A program made the translations under genes and the position numbers. From positions 248,001 to 312,000 of the forward strand of contig NZ_FOMQ01000006.1 in NCBI RefSeq assembly GCF_900112675.1: 64,000 nucleotides of DNA. The letters are read 5' to 3'. Below, piece after piece: positions 46,737 to 56,032 of this stretch; the stretch's first letter is position 1; each line of letters opens with the position of its first letter. Source of the DNA: Paracidovorax konjaci. Lineage in GTDB: Bacteria > Pseudomonadota > Gammaproteobacteria > Burkholderiales > Burkholderiaceae_C. The notes under the pieces were generated by a model that made no database searches, was not told the DNA's origin, and saw nothing but the letters and a program-made list of their open reading frames with translations.

Positions 46737-47906
46737 TCAGGTGAGCGCGCCGCGCGCGTCCACGCGCAGGATGCGCTCCACCACCCCGTGGGCCAGCCCG
46801 CCGCGCACGCCGATGAGGTGGCCATGCAGGTTCACCGTCGGGTCGCAGTGCCCCGGAATCAGCCAGAGCATGCGGCCGATGGACGGCAACCGCGCCTTGG
46901 GGCTGTCGGTGAAAAGCAGGCCATGTTCGTCGCCGCCATTGGCGTAGCGCAGCGCCCGGTCGGGCGGCAGGAAGGCCACCTGGGGCAGCCCGGAATCGAT
47001 GGCGTGGCTCTTGTGGCCTGCGTCGCAGACGGCATGCGTGTCACGGCACGAGATCACCTGGGTCTTGATGAACAGCGCATGCTCGAACGCGGGCTGCGCG
47101 GGCTCGCGTTCGTTGGAGGCGTAGTCGGCATCCATGAAGAGGAACGAGCCCGCCTGCAGTTCGCCGTAGATGCCGCTCGCTGCTTCGTGTACCAGCGTGC
47201 CCGTGCCGGCGCCGGTGACCAGCGGCACGGGCAACCCGGCTACCAGCAGGGCGTCGCGCGTGGCGCGCGCGGCCAGCACGGCCACGGCGATGGCCTCGCG
47301 CCGCTCGGCGGCGCCGCGCAGATGCTGGGCCCGGCCATGGTAGGCATGCAGCCCCGCGAAATGCAGCCGCGCATGCTGGGTGACCGCCTGGGCGAGGGCC
47401 ACCGCGGGCTCGCCCGGCAGCACGCCGCAGCGGCCCTGCCCCACATCGATCTCCACGAACACGTCGATGCCGGCATCGCTCATCGCGCTCTCCATGGCCT
47501 CGGCCAGGCGCGTGATGCCCTCCAGGCTGTCGACCGCGATGGCCAGGCGGCCGCCGCGCACGGCCAGCTGCTGCGCCAGGCGCGCCACCCGCGCCAGCTT
47601 GGCCGGCGCGATGACTTCGTTGCTGATGTAGATGTCGGTCACGCCGCCGGCGGCGAGCGCCTCGGCCTCGGAGACCTTCTGCACGCAGGCGCCACCGGCA
47701 CCGGACTGCTGCAGCCGCAGCGCCAGCTCGGCGCACTTGTGCATCTTCGCGTGCGGGCGCCAGCGCACCTGGTGCTTGCGCGCGAAGTCGGCCATGCGCT
47801 GGATGTTGCGGTCCATGGCATCGAGGTCCACGACGGGCGCGGGGGTGTCGATCAGGTCCACGCGCTGGCCGATGGTGGCGTGCAGTGCGGTGGCGGGGTC
47901 AGGCAT
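46737..47906 (-). CDS. DSD1 family PLP-dependent enzyme (D-threonine aldolase / D-serine dehydratase-like)
   Basis: A 389-residue fold-type III PLP enzyme (alanine-racemase-like barrel). The PLP-lysine region is VRWRPHAKMHKC near residue 50. Other family segments are VQKVSEAEALAAGGVTDIYISNEV, EIDVGQGRCGV, and the C-terminal zinc-site region WLIPGHCDPTVNLHG with conserved His and Cys. Members cleave D-threonine or 3-hydroxyaspartate, or dehydrate D-serine, with a divalent metal. The start is either the ATG at 47906 (chosen) or at 47915; both overlap the end of the phosphatase gene, so the two are translationally linked. Substrate cannot be fixed from sequence. Confidence 0.88.
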   Translation of the reverse strand: MPDPATALHATIGQRVDLIDTPAPVVDLDAMDRNIQRMADFARKHQVRWRPHAKMHKCAELALRLQQSGAGGACVQKVSEAEALAAGGVTDIYISNEVIAPAKLARVARLAQQLAVRGGRLAIAVDSLEGITRLAEAMESAMSDAGIDVFVEIDVGQGRCGVLPGEPAVALAQAVTQHARLHFAGLHAYHGRAQHLRGAAERREAIAVAVLAARATRDALLVAGLPVPLVTGAGTGTLVHEAASGIYGELQAGSFLFMDADYASNEREPAQPAFEHALFIKTQVISCRDTHAVCDAGHKSHAIDSGLPQVAFLPPDRALRYANGGDEHGLLFTDSPKARLPSIGRMLWLIPGHCDPTVNLHGHLIGVRGGLAHGVVERILRVDARGALT

Positions 47907-48537
47907 GTTTTTCATCGCGGGAGGCGTCTTCGAGGTGCTGCGTGTCGGCCCATCCCACCAGGGTGAGCCCGTCTTCGGTCCAGAGGAGTCGGTTGATGGC
48001 CGCGTTGGCCAGGAGCCACGTGCGCGGGGCCTGCAGTTCCTGGCCTGTCGCGGCACGGTAGAGCACGTCCATCACGCCGCCGTGCGCCACCAGCGCGATC
48101 AGCTCGCCGGGGTGGTTGCGGGCGATGGCATGGGTGGCCTGCGTGATGCGCTCGCGGAAGGCGATGAGCGATTCGCCGCCCTCGGGCTCGAAATGCGGGT
48201 CGCGCTGCCGCCAGCGGCGGGCCTGCTCGGGCAGCTCGGCCTCGATCTCGCGGAAGGTGCGGCCCTCCATCTGCCCGAAGGCGCGCTCGCGCAGCCGGGT
48301 GTCGGTAGCCAGGGGCGCACCCGTGGCATCGGCCACGGCCTGGGCCGTGGCGCGGGCACGCAGCAGGTCGCTGGCGTAGATGGCCGCCACCGGCTCGTCC
48401 GCCAGGGCCTGCCCCAACTGCCGCGCCTGCCAGAGGCCCGTGTCGTTGAGGGGGATGTCGAGGTGGCCCTGGATGCGCGTGTCCACGTTCCAGGCGGTCT
48501 CTCCGTGGCGGATGGCGATGATGCGGGTGGCGTCCAT
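47899..48537 (-). CDS. Histidine phosphatase family protein
   Basis: A 212-residue branch-1 histidine phosphatase (phosphoglycerate-mutase-like). The catalytic RHGETAWN is at residues 10-17, with the partner Arg in SDLLRARATAQ, the acidic E in LRERAFGQMEGRTF and the second His in LVAHGGVMDVL. The closest families are GpmB/CobC-like phosphatases; CobC is unlikely because no cobalamin genes are nearby. The stop overlaps the DSD1 start by 8 nt, so the two genes form an operon. Substrate unknown. Confidence 0.9.
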   Translation of the reverse strand: MDATRIIAIRHGETAWNVDTRIQGHLDIPLNDTGLWQARQLGQALADEPVAAIYASDLLRARATAQAVADATGAPLATDTRLRERAFGQMEGRTFREIEAELPEQARRWRQRDPHFEPEGGESLIAFRERITQATHAIARNHPGELIALVAHGGVMDVLYRAATGQELQAPRTWLLANAAINRLLWTEDGLTLVGWADTQHLEDASRDEKHA

Positions 48538-48561
48538 GGGGGAGGGTGGGGCGTCCGGCCG

Positions 48562-49197
48562 TCAGGGCACCGGAGTGAGCGTGGTGCGGACCTGCCGCGG
48601 CCCGGCCGGCGGCTGCGGGAATCCGGTGAGGGCCGCGTCGAAGAGGATGCCGAAGATGGCCGGGTCGTCGGCCCGGATGTCTTCGTACACCGCGGAGGTT
48701 TCGTAGACGATCTGCTGCGTGCCGGCATCGCGCAGCACCAGGCTGGCCTCGCGCCGGTAGAGCGTCGGGGGGCGGTCCACCATCCAGCTGCCGCCCACGC
48801 CCCATCCCCAGCCGCCGCGGCCGCCCCAGCCGAGCCCCCAACCCCAACCGGGGTAGGCAGCGCCGTAGTAAGGCCAGGAAGAGGGCCATGTGGTGCTGGC
48901 GCTGGCACCGATCTGCAGCACCAGCCGGGCGTTGGCGTCGTCGCGCTGCAGGCCCACGCGCGCGAGCGACTGCTGGGCCAGCGCCTCGATGGGCGCGAAC
49001 TGCGCGGCGTACGCCTGCTGCGAGGGCAGGCGCTCCAGCCGGTAGGTGGGCGGCGACGGCAGTCCGGGCAGCGTGGAGAAGGTGGACACGGTGCTGTCCA
49101 CCGTGCGGGTGGTGGCACAGCCCGCCAGCAGGGCGGCGGCAAGCAGCAGCCAGAGGCAGCGCAGGTACCGGGGGAATCCGGCGGGGGTGGCGTTCAT
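48562..49197 (-). CDS. DUF4136 family lipoprotein
   Basis: A 211-residue envelope lipoprotein. The N-terminal signal ends in the lipobox LLAGC, then CATTRTVDSTVSTFS. The DUF4136 core (residues about 35-205) includes YRLERLPS, a Gly/Trp-rich loop (GWGWGLGWGGRGGWGWG) and IVYETSAVYEDIRADD. Function of the family is unknown; members are often surface-anchored in Burkholderiales. It lies between ttcA and the histidine phosphatase on the same strand, 24 nt before the latter, and may be co-transcribed. Confidence 0.88.
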   Translation of the reverse strand: MNATPAGFPRYLRCLWLLLAAALLAGCATTRTVDSTVSTFSTLPGLPSPPTYRLERLPSQQAYAAQFAPIEALAQQSLARVGLQRDDANARLVLQIGASASTTWPSSWPYYGAAYPGWGWGLGWGGRGGWGWGVGGSWMVDRPPTLYRREASLVLRDAGTQQIVYETSAVYEDIRADDPAIFGILFDAALTGFPQPPAGPRQVRTTLTPVP

Positions 49198-49263
49198 GGG
49201 CGGTCTCCTGGAATCCGGTTCGAAGGGATGGGCTTCACGGGTCGCTCGGAGGGCCGCGGAGTG

Positions 49264-50196
49264 TCAGGAGATCTGCACCACCTGCAGGCCCGGCAGGGCA
49301 GGCGCCGCCGGGAACTCCTCGGTGTCGAAAGCCTTGTCGCCGTCTTCGCTGGGGGTGCCCGTGGCCTTCAGATGCTGGAAGTCGTGCAGCGTTCCATCGA
49401 GCAGGTGGGAGGGGACGATGTTCTGCAGGGCATTGAACATGTTGTCCACGCGGCCGGGGAAGCGCTTGTCCCAGTCGCGCAGCATCTCGCCGACCTGCTT
49501 GCGCTGCAGGTTCTCCTGGCTGCCGCAGAGGTTGCACGGAATGATCGGGAACTGTTGCTGCTGAGCCCAGCGCGTGGTGTCCTTCTCGGTCACGTAGGCC
49601 AGCGGGCGGATCACCACGTGGCGGCCGTCATCGCTGACGAGCTTCGGGGGCATGGCCTTCAGCTTGCCGCCGAAGAACATGTTGAGCAGCAGCGTCTGCA
49701 GGATGTCGTCGCGGTGGTGGCCCAGCGCGATCTTGGTGCAGCCCAGTTCGTCGGCCACGCGGTAGAGGATGCCGCGGCGCAGCCGGCTGCACAGGCCGCA
49801 GGTGGTCTTGCCCTCGGGCACCACGCGGCGGACGATGCTGTAGGTGTCCTGGTTCTCGATGTGGAACGGCACGCCCGTGGATTTCAGGTATTCGGGCAGG
49901 ATGTGTTCCGGGAAGCCGGGCTGCTTCTGGTCGAGGTTCACGGCCACCAGGTCGAAATGGATGGGGGCGCGCTTTTGCAGCTTGATGAGGATGTCCAGCA
50001 GGGTGTAGCTGTCCTTGCCGCCGGACATGCACACCATGACCTTGTCGCCTTCTTCGATCATGCGGTAGTCCACGATGGCGCGGCCCGTCTCGCGGCACAG
50101 GCGCTTTTCCAGCTTGTGCGCCTCGCGCTCGATCTTGGCCTGTGCGGGGCGCGCGGCGTCGGCGGTCCAGTCGGTGTCTTGGGGCAGGGCGGTCAT
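49264..50196 (-). CDS. ttcA: tRNA 2-thiocytidine biosynthesis protein TtcA
   Basis: A 310-residue ATP-dependent tRNA thiolase that makes 2-thiocytidine at position 32. The PP-loop [14 protein letters not shown] binds ATP. The Cys-x-x-Cys pair [10 protein letters not shown] and a further CNLCGSQ hold the 4Fe-4S cluster, and [19 protein letters not shown] is the family signature. Length matches TtcA with a short C-terminal extension ([14 protein letters not shown]). The ATG at 50196 is preferred; an upstream frame to 50532 is a shadow of the divergent kinase region. It is divergent from the histidine kinase gene with 193 nt between starts. Confidence 0.95.
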   Translation of the reverse strand: MTALPQDTDWTADAARPAQAKIEREAHKLEKRLCRETGRAIVDYRMIEEGDKVMVCMSGGKDSYTLLDILIKLQKRAPIHFDLVAVNLDQKQPGFPEHILPEYLKSTGVPFHIENQDTYSIVRRVVPEGKTTCGLCSRLRRGILYRVADELGCTKIALGHHRDDILQTLLLNMFFGGKLKAMPPKLVSDDGRHVVIRPLAYVTEKDTTRWAQQQQFPIIPCNLCGSQENLQRKQVGEMLRDWDKRFPGRVDNMFNALQNIVPSHLLDGTLHDFQHLKATGTPSEDGDKAFDTEEFPAAPALPGLQVVQIS

Positions 50197-50389
50197 GGAA
50201 GCGGGGGACAATCGGGTCCGTGCGGTGGAGGGAAGGCAGGCCGGCGGCGCGCCTCCTGGCCCGCGCGGGCGCCGCGGCACGTGCGGCGGCGCTGGGGCGG
50301 GAAAGGTCCGGAGGACCGCGGATTTTAGTGGATCGCCGGGTCCGGCGGGCTGACCGCCCCGGCCCGGGAATGGATTCGGACAAAAGCGC

Positions 50390-51841
50390 ATGGCGACAGA
50401 CAAGGCATCACCGCCCTTCGGGGCCACGGCAGGCGCAGCGGGCGCACCGCCGCAGGGCGGCCAGGGCGCCGACGCCGCGGCGCGCCTGCGCACGAAGATC
50501 GTGGCGCTGGCCGTGGTGCCGCTGCTCATCACGCTGGCCCTGGTGACGGCCGTGGTGCGCTACCAGGCCCACGACCTCGCGCAGCGCGAGCGGGCCCTGG
50601 TGGAGCAGTCGTACCTGGAGCAGCGCCGCAGCGAGCTGCGCAGCTACGTGGAGCTGGCCGTGAGCACGGTGCGCCCCCTCTACGAGAGCGGGCGGGACGA
50701 CCCGCAGCTGCGCGAAGAGGCCATGCGCCGGCTGGCCGCGCTGGACTACGGCAGCGACGGCTATTTTTTCGTCTACGACCTGCAGGGCCGCTCCCTCATG
50801 CATTCGCGCCAGCCCGAACTCGTGGGGCAGCTGCTCTGGGACCTGCGCGATCCGCAGGGGCGGCCTACGATCCAGCAACTGATCGAGCGGGCGAACGCGG
50901 GCGGCGGCTTCGTGGAATACGCCTGGCCCAAGCCGTCCGGCGGCGGCCGTCTCGCGCCCAAGCTGGGCTACGTGATCGCGCTGCCGCACTGGAACTGGAT
51001 GGTCGGCACGGGCCTGTACCTCGACGACATCGAAGCCACGCAGGCCGGCCTGGAGCGCCAAGTGGGCGCCAACGTGGGCGCCACCATGTGGTGGATCGCG
51101 GGCTTCGCGGCGCTGGGGCTCGGGGCGATCAGCGCCTGCGGGCTGCTGCTCAACCTCAGCGAGCACCGCACGGCGGAGGCGCGCATGCGCCTGCTCGCGC
51201 GGCGCGTGGTGCAGTCGCAGGAGGAGGAGCGCGGCCACCTGGCGCGCGAGCTGCACGACGGCACCAGCCAGACGCTGGTTTCCGCCAAGCTGCTCATCGA
51301 ATCGGCCGTGGAAGACATCGAGCGCGAGCGCCCGGCGCCCGCCACCCTGGGCACCGCGCTGCAGCACCTGAACGAAGCGCTCGGCGAGGTGCGGCGCCTC
51401 TCGCACGAACTGCGGCCCGCGCTGCTGGACACGCTGGGCCTGCCCGCGGCGCTGGAGCACTTGGCACGCGCGTTCGGCGAGCACGGCCCCGTGGCCGCCG
51501 CCGCGGACGTGGCCCAGCCGCCGCAGCCGCTGCCCCGGGACGTGACCACCGCGCTGTTCCGCGTGGCGCAGGAAGCGCTCACCAACGTGCGCAAGCATGC
51601 CCATGCGCGGAACGTGCATGTGACGCTCGAATGCGTGGGCGGGGGCGTGCAGCTGGAGGTGCGCGACGACGGCCGCGGCTTCGACCCGGCCGCGCTGCAG
51701 CACGATCCGCACCGCGGCATCGGGCTGCGCAACATGCATGAACGCATGGAAGCCATCGGTGGCCGCCTGCAGGTGCGCTCCGGCCCCGGGGGCACGCGCG
51801 TCGTGGCGGAGGTGCCAGGCGATAGGATGCCTTCCGCATGA
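50390..51841 (+). CDS. Sensor histidine kinase with periplasmic Cache domain
   Basis: A 483-residue sensor. Membrane span 1 is at about residues 38-58, a single Cache domain (about 65-215, with [21 protein letters not shown] and [16 protein letters not shown]) lies in the periplasm, and span 2 is at about 232-252. The cytosolic HisKA_3 dimerisation domain carries the phospho-His in [13 protein letters not shown], and HATPase_c contains [19 protein letters not shown] and [11 protein letters not shown]. Cache domains of this type bind small carboxylates. The stop overlaps the response regulator start by 4 nt (ATGA). With cstA next in line, a pyruvate- or carboxylate-sensing role is likely but inferred. 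Confidence 0.93.
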   Translation: MATDKASPPFGATAGAAGAPPQGGQGADAAARLRTKIVALAVVPLLITLALVTAVVRYQAHDLAQRERALVEQSYLEQRRSELRSYVELAVSTVRPLYESGRDDPQLREEAMRRLAALDYGSDGYFFVYDLQGRSLMHSRQPELVGQLLWDLRDPQGRPTIQQLIERANAGGGFVEYAWPKPSGGGRLAPKLGYVIALPHWNWMVGTGLYLDDIEATQAGLERQVGANVGATMWWIAGFAALGLGAISACGLLLNLSEHRTAEARMRLLARRVVQSQEEERGHLARELHDGTSQTLVSAKLLIESAVEDIERERPAPATLGTALQHLNEALGEVRRLSHELRPALLDTLGLPAALEHLARAFGEHGPVAAAADVAQPPQPLPRDVTTALFRVAQEALTNVRKHAHARNVHVTLECVGGGVQLEVRDDGRGFDPAALQHDPHRGIGLRNMHERMEAIGGRLQVRSGPGGTRVVAEVPGDRMPSA

Positions 51842-52494
51842 CCGCCGCCTTCGCCCCGCTGGACCGCCCCGTCCGACTCTTCCTCGTGGACGACCACGCG
51901 CTCGTGCGCGACGGGCTGCGCGCCCGCCTGGGCAGCCTCGACTGGGTGGACGTGGTCGGCGAGGCCTCCGGCGCGGCCGAGGCCGAGGCACCGCTGGCCC
52001 GGCTCGCGCCCGGCGTGGTCCTCATGGATGTCGGCATGAAGGACGTGAACGGCCTGGACTTCGCCGCACGGCTGCTGGCGCGCCATCCCGACCTGCGGGT
52101 GCTCATGCTGAGCATGTACGACAACCCCGAATACGTGCAGCGGGCCCTGCAGGTGGGCGCGCGCGGCTATGTGCTCAAGGATGCGCCCGCCTCCGAACTG
52201 GTCGCGGCGCTGGAAGCGGTGGCGGCCGGCGGGACCTTCCTGAGCCCGGCCGTCTCCCAGCGGCTCTTTCGCAACCAGGCGCCCAAGCCGCTGCTCACAC
52301 CCCGCGAGAGCGAGATCCTCGCCGCCCTGGGCCGTGGCGCATCGAGCAAGCAGATCGCCGCCGAACTGGGCCTGAGTGTGCGCACGGTGGAGGCCCACCG
52401 GCAGAACATCCGGCGGCGCCTGGAGCTGGGCAGCCTGGCCGAGCTGATCCGCTACGCGGTCGAGCACGCGAACGGGTTCGACGCCGGCCGCTGA
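51838..52494 (+). CDS. NarL/FixJ family response regulator
   Basis: A 218-residue response regulator: receiver domain (residues about 12-130) with the acidic pocket LVDDH, the phospho-Asp in VLMDVGMKDVNG and the Lys in YVLKDAP; then a LuxR-type HTH (about 150-212, TPRESEILAALGRGASSKQIAAELGLSVRTVEAHRQNI). It is the partner of the upstream kinase (4-nt overlap). cstA starts 190 nt downstream in the same direction, so CstA is the most likely target; no operator was identified in that gap. Confidence 0.94.
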   Translation: MTAAFAPLDRPVRLFLVDDHALVRDGLRARLGSLDWVDVVGEASGAAEAEAPLARLAPGVVLMDVGMKDVNGLDFAARLLARHPDLRVLMLSMYDNPEYVQRALQVGARGYVLKDAPASELVAALEAVAAGGTFLSPAVSQRLFRNQAPKPLLTPRESEILAALGRGASSKQIAAELGLSVRTVEAHRQNIRRRLELGSLAELIRYAVEHANGFDAGR

Positions 52495-52683
52495 GCGCGC
52501 ACCGCTGCGTGCTGGCCGCGTCGGCCGGTCGCTCCGGGTAAATACCGAGAGGGTTGTCCCTTACGAAATGCCACCCGCGGTGCCTACGTGGCGCGACGGA
52601 TGCGCGCCGCCCCGCGCGCCGGGATACTGGCCCACCCCCGGGCCCTGGGGGCGACCATGCATCCAGCCAGGAGACAAAAAACC

Positions 52684-54747
52684 ATGTCCATCATCCGCCG
52701 CCACCTCGTGTGGTTCTGCATCGCCCTGCTCGGTGCCTGGGCGCTCGGCACCGTCGCGCTCAGCCGCGGCGAGGCCATCAGCGCGCTCTGGATCGTCGTC
52801 GCGGCGGTCTGCGTGTACCTCATCGCCTACCGGTACTACAGCCTGTTCATCGCCCAGCGGGTGCTGGGGCTCGATGCCCGGCGCTCCACCCCCGCGTGGC
52901 GCCACAACGACGGGCTGGACTACGTGCCCACCAACAAGCACGTGCTCTTCGGCCACCACTTCGCCGCCATCGCGGGCGCGGGGCCGCTGGTGGGGCCGGT
53001 GCTGGCCGCGCAGATGGGCTACGTGCCGGGGCTGCTGTGGCTGCTGGCGGGCGTGGTGTTCGCCGGTGCGGTGCAGGATTTCATCGTGCTGTTCATCTCC
53101 ACGCGGCGCGACGGCCGCTCGCTGGGCGATCTCGTCAAGCAGGAGATGGGCACCGTGCCGGGCCTGATCGCGCTCTTCGGCACCTTCATGATCATGATCA
53201 TCATCCTGGCGGTGCTGGCCCTGATCGTGGTGAAGGCCCTGGCCGAATCGCCCTGGGGCGCATTCACCGTGGCGGCCACCATCCCGGTGGCGCTCTTCAT
53301 GGGCGTGTACCTGCGGTTCCTGCGACCCGGGCGCATCGCCGAGGTGTCCATCATCGGCTTCGTGCTGCTGATGGCCGCCATCTTCGGCGGGCAGGCCGTG
53401 GCCGCGCACCCCACCTGGGGTCCGGCCTTCACCTTCTCGGGCACCACGCTCACCTGGATGCTGATCGGCTACGGCTTCGTGGCCGCATCGCTGCCGGTGT
53501 GGCTGCTGCTCGCGCCGCGCGACTACCTCTCCACCTTCCTGAAGATCGGCACCATCGTGGCGCTGGCCGTCGGCATCGTGTTCGTGGCGCCCACGCTGGA
53601 GATGCCACCCATCACGCAATTCGCGCAGGGCAACGGCCCGGTGTGGTCGGGCAGCCTGTTCCCGTTCCTCTTCATCACCATCGCCTGCGGCGCGGTGTCG
53701 GGCTTCCACGCGCTGATCTCCTCGGGCACCACGCCCAAGATGCTGGAGAACGAAACCCACGCGCGCTACATCGGCTACGGCGGCATGCTGGCCGAATCGT
53801 TCGTGGCGGTGATGGCGCTGGTGGCGGCCTCGTGCATCAATCCCGGGATCTACTTCGCGATGAACAGCCCGGCGGCCCTCGTGGGCACCACGCCCGAAGC
53901 CGTGGCCCAGACGCTCTCCACCTGGGGCTTCGTGGTCACCCCCGAGATGCTGGTGCAGACCGCCAGGGACGTGGGCGAATCCACCATCCTGGGCCGCGCC
54001 GGCGGCGCGCCGACGCTGGCCGTCGGCATGGCCCACATCCTCCACCAGGTGGTGGGCGGGCCGGCCATGATGGCCTTCTGGTACCACTTCGCGATCCTGT
54101 TCGAGGCACTCTTCATCCTCACCGCGGTCGATGCCGGAACGCGCGCGGGCCGCTTCATGCTGCAGGACCTGCTGGGCAGCTTCGTGCCCGCGCTCAAGCG
54201 CACCGATTCGCTGCCCGCCAACCTGATCGCGACGGCGCTTTGCGTGGGGGCGTGGGGCTACTTCCTCTACCAGGGCGTGGTCGATCCGCTGGGCGGCATC
54301 AACACGCTGTGGCCGCTCTTCGGCATCTCCAACCAGATGCTCGCCGCCGTGGCGCTGATGCTGGGCACCGTGGTGCTGTTCCGCATGAAGCGCGAGCGCT
54401 TCGCCTGGGTCACCATCGCCCCGGCCGCCTGGCTGCTGGCCTGCACGCTCACGGCCGGCTGGCAGAAGATCTTCTCGGCCGACCCGAAGATCGGCTTCCT
54501 GTCGCACGCCGCGAAATACGCCGAGGGCCTGGCCCAGGGCACGGTGATCGCACCCGCCAAGACGGCCGAAGCCATGTCGCGCATCGTCCTCAACGACCGC
54601 ATCAACGCCGGCCTGTGCGCGCTGTTCATCTTCGTGGTGCTGAGCGTGCTGGCCTACAGCGTGCGCGCCTGCCTGCAGGCCCGCGCGGCGAACCGCCCCA
54701 CGGCGCAGGAAACGCCGTTCGAGGCGCTGCCGGAGGGCGCGCGGTGA
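52684..54747 (+). CDS. cstA: Carbon starvation protein CstA (pyruvate/peptide transporter)
   Basis: A 687-residue CstA/BtsT-family permease with about 16-18 membrane spans. Hallmark segments are YVPTNKHVLFGHHFAAIAGAGPLVGPVLAAQMGY, CGAVSGFHALISSGTTPKMLENE and ALFGISNQMLAAVALMLGTVVLF-like loops. Members import pyruvate (BtsT, CstA) and possibly peptides during carbon limitation. The ATG at 52684 has AGGAG upstream; a longer frame upstream lacks homology. The 189-nt leader separates it from the response regulator. Its stop overlaps the ybdD GTG start by 4 nt (GTGA). Confidence 0.95.
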   Translation: MSIIRRHLVWFCIALLGAWALGTVALSRGEAISALWIVVAAVCVYLIAYRYYSLFIAQRVLGLDARRSTPAWRHNDGLDYVPTNKHVLFGHHFAAIAGAGPLVGPVLAAQMGYVPGLLWLLAGVVFAGAVQDFIVLFISTRRDGRSLGDLVKQEMGTVPGLIALFGTFMIMIIILAVLALIVVKALAESPWGAFTVAATIPVALFMGVYLRFLRPGRIAEVSIIGFVLLMAAIFGGQAVAAHPTWGPAFTFSGTTLTWMLIGYGFVAASLPVWLLLAPRDYLSTFLKIGTIVALAVGIVFVAPTLEMPPITQFAQGNGPVWSGSLFPFLFITIACGAVSGFHALISSGTTPKMLENETHARYIGYGGMLAESFVAVMALVAASCINPGIYFAMNSPAALVGTTPEAVAQTLSTWGFVVTPEMLVQTARDVGESTILGRAGGAPTLAVGMAHILHQVVGGPAMMAFWYHFAILFEALFILTAVDAGTRAGRFMLQDLLGSFVPALKRTDSLPANLIATALCVGAWGYFLYQGVVDPLGGINTLWPLFGISNQMLAAVALMLGTVVLFRMKRERFAWVTIAPAAWLLACTLTAGWQKIFSADPKIGFLSHAAKYAEGLAQGTVIAPAKTAEAMSRIVLNDRINAGLCALFIFVVLSVLAYSVRACLQARAANRPTAQETPFEALPEGAR

Positions 54748-55013
54748 AGGAAGCGGTCACCGATGGCGACGGCGGCAGCCGCGCAGGCCGCCCGCTGCAG
54801 GCCGCCCGCGGGGCCGTGCAGGCCGTCGCCACGGGCGGTCGCTACCTCGCGCAGTCGCTGCGCCTCATGGTGGGCCTGCCCGACTACGATACCTACCTGA
54901 CCCACCAGGAACGCACGCATCCCGGGGAACCGGTCATGAGCTATGCCGAATTCTTCCGCGAGCGGCATGACGCGCGGTACGGCGGCAAGGGGCGGATCGG
55001 GCGCTGCTGCTGA
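54744..55013 (+). CDS. ybdD: YbdD/YjiX family small protein
   Basis: An 89-residue DUF466 protein starting with GTG at 54744, overlapping the cstA stop (GTGA). The C-terminal half is diagnostic: LRLMVGLPDYDTYLTHQERTHPGEPVMSYAEFFRERHDARYGG. Members always follow CstA/BtsT genes and are required for or modulate transport. The N-terminal 30 residues are a variable, charged lead. It would be missed if only ATG starts were considered. Confidence 0.9.
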   Translation: MKEAVTDGDGGSRAGRPLQAARGAVQAVATGGRYLAQSLRLMVGLPDYDTYLTHQERTHPGEPVMSYAEFFRERHDARYGGKGRIGRCC

Positions 55014-55039
55014 TGCGGCGCCCCGCCGGTCCGCACCTT

Positions 55040-55879
55040 TCAGGATTTTTGGCGCGACATGCCGGTGGCCATGCGCATGAAGCCGTCGAAGACGCGGTCG
55101 GACATCCAGCCGCGCAGGAAAATTATGGGCTTGGCGCCGAACCCGGCGGCATAGCGTGTTTTCGGACGGCGGGCAGTGACGGCCCGCGCGATGGTCTCCG
55201 CGATCAATTCGGGCGGCGACTGGCGCTTGCGGCTGGCCTCGCCGTCCATCGACTGTGCCATGGCCCGGGCCTGGGCGGCATAGGGTCCGTGGCCGGAGAC
55301 GGCACGCAGCTTGTCGGCTGCGATGCCGGCCCATTCGGTCTTGATGCCGCCCGGCTCGATCACCACCACATCGATGCCGAAGGGCTCCACCTCCATGCGC
55401 AGGCAGTCGCTGATCGCCTCCAGCGCGAACTTGGTGCCGTGGTACCAGGCACCCAGCGGCGTGTGGATCTTGCCGCCCATCGAGGTGATGTTGACGATGG
55501 TGCCCGAGGCCTGCCTGCGCATGTGCGGCAGTACCAGCTGGATGAGGCGCGCGGCGCCGAACACATTGACGTCGAACTGGGCCCGGGCTTCATCGAGGGA
55601 CACATCCTCCACGGCCCCATACGAGCCATATCCCGCGTTGTTGACCAGGACGTCGATCCGGCCCGAAAGGGCGACGATCCGTTGGATGCCGGCCTGCATC
55701 GATTCGTCGTCGGTCACGTCCATCGCGAGGACGTGGATGCCGGCATTCGCCAGGTGGCGCATCCGGTCGGTGCGGCGTGCGGCGGCGTACACGGTGTAGC
55801 CGAGGGCTTTCAGTTTGAGCGCGGCGGCTTCGCCGATGCCCGATGACGCGCCTGTCACGAGAGCGGTCTTGGCGTTCAT
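55040..55879 (-). CDS. SDR family oxidoreductase
   Basis: A 279-residue classical short-chain dehydrogenase: TGASSGIG nucleotide-binding motif at residues 9-16, VLVNNAGYGSYG, and the catalytic Ser...Tyr-x-x-x-Lys in SMGG...WYHGTKFALEA. The C-terminal extension (residues about 240-279) is longer than the minimal SDR and rich in basic and aromatic residues, as in DltE-like members. It probably oxidises or reduces a small ketone or alcohol with NAD(P)(H); substrate unknown. It is convergent with ybdD and faces an AraC regulator gene (154 nt upstream), which may control it. Confidence 0.9.
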   Translation of the reverse strand: MNAKTALVTGASSGIGEAAALKLKALGYTVYAAARRTDRMRHLANAGIHVLAMDVTDDESMQAGIQRIVALSGRIDVLVNNAGYGSYGAVEDVSLDEARAQFDVNVFGAARLIQLVLPHMRRQASGTIVNITSMGGKIHTPLGAWYHGTKFALEAISDCLRMEVEPFGIDVVVIEPGGIKTEWAGIAADKLRAVSGHGPYAAQARAMAQSMDGEASRKRQSPPELIAETIARAVTARRPKTRYAAGFGAKPIIFLRGWMSDRVFDGFMRMATGMSRQKS

Positions 55880-56032
55880 GGAATGGTCCTTCAGTGGTGG
55901 GTGGGAGCGGCGGACGGTGCTGGGTGACAGACCCGTCCGGGCTGGCCTTTACTGTAGGGAGCGAAGGGCGCCAGGGCTCTGGCAATGGGTGCCACCGTCC
56001 AGGCGAAATGCGCCATTGCGGCGAAAGCCCCG

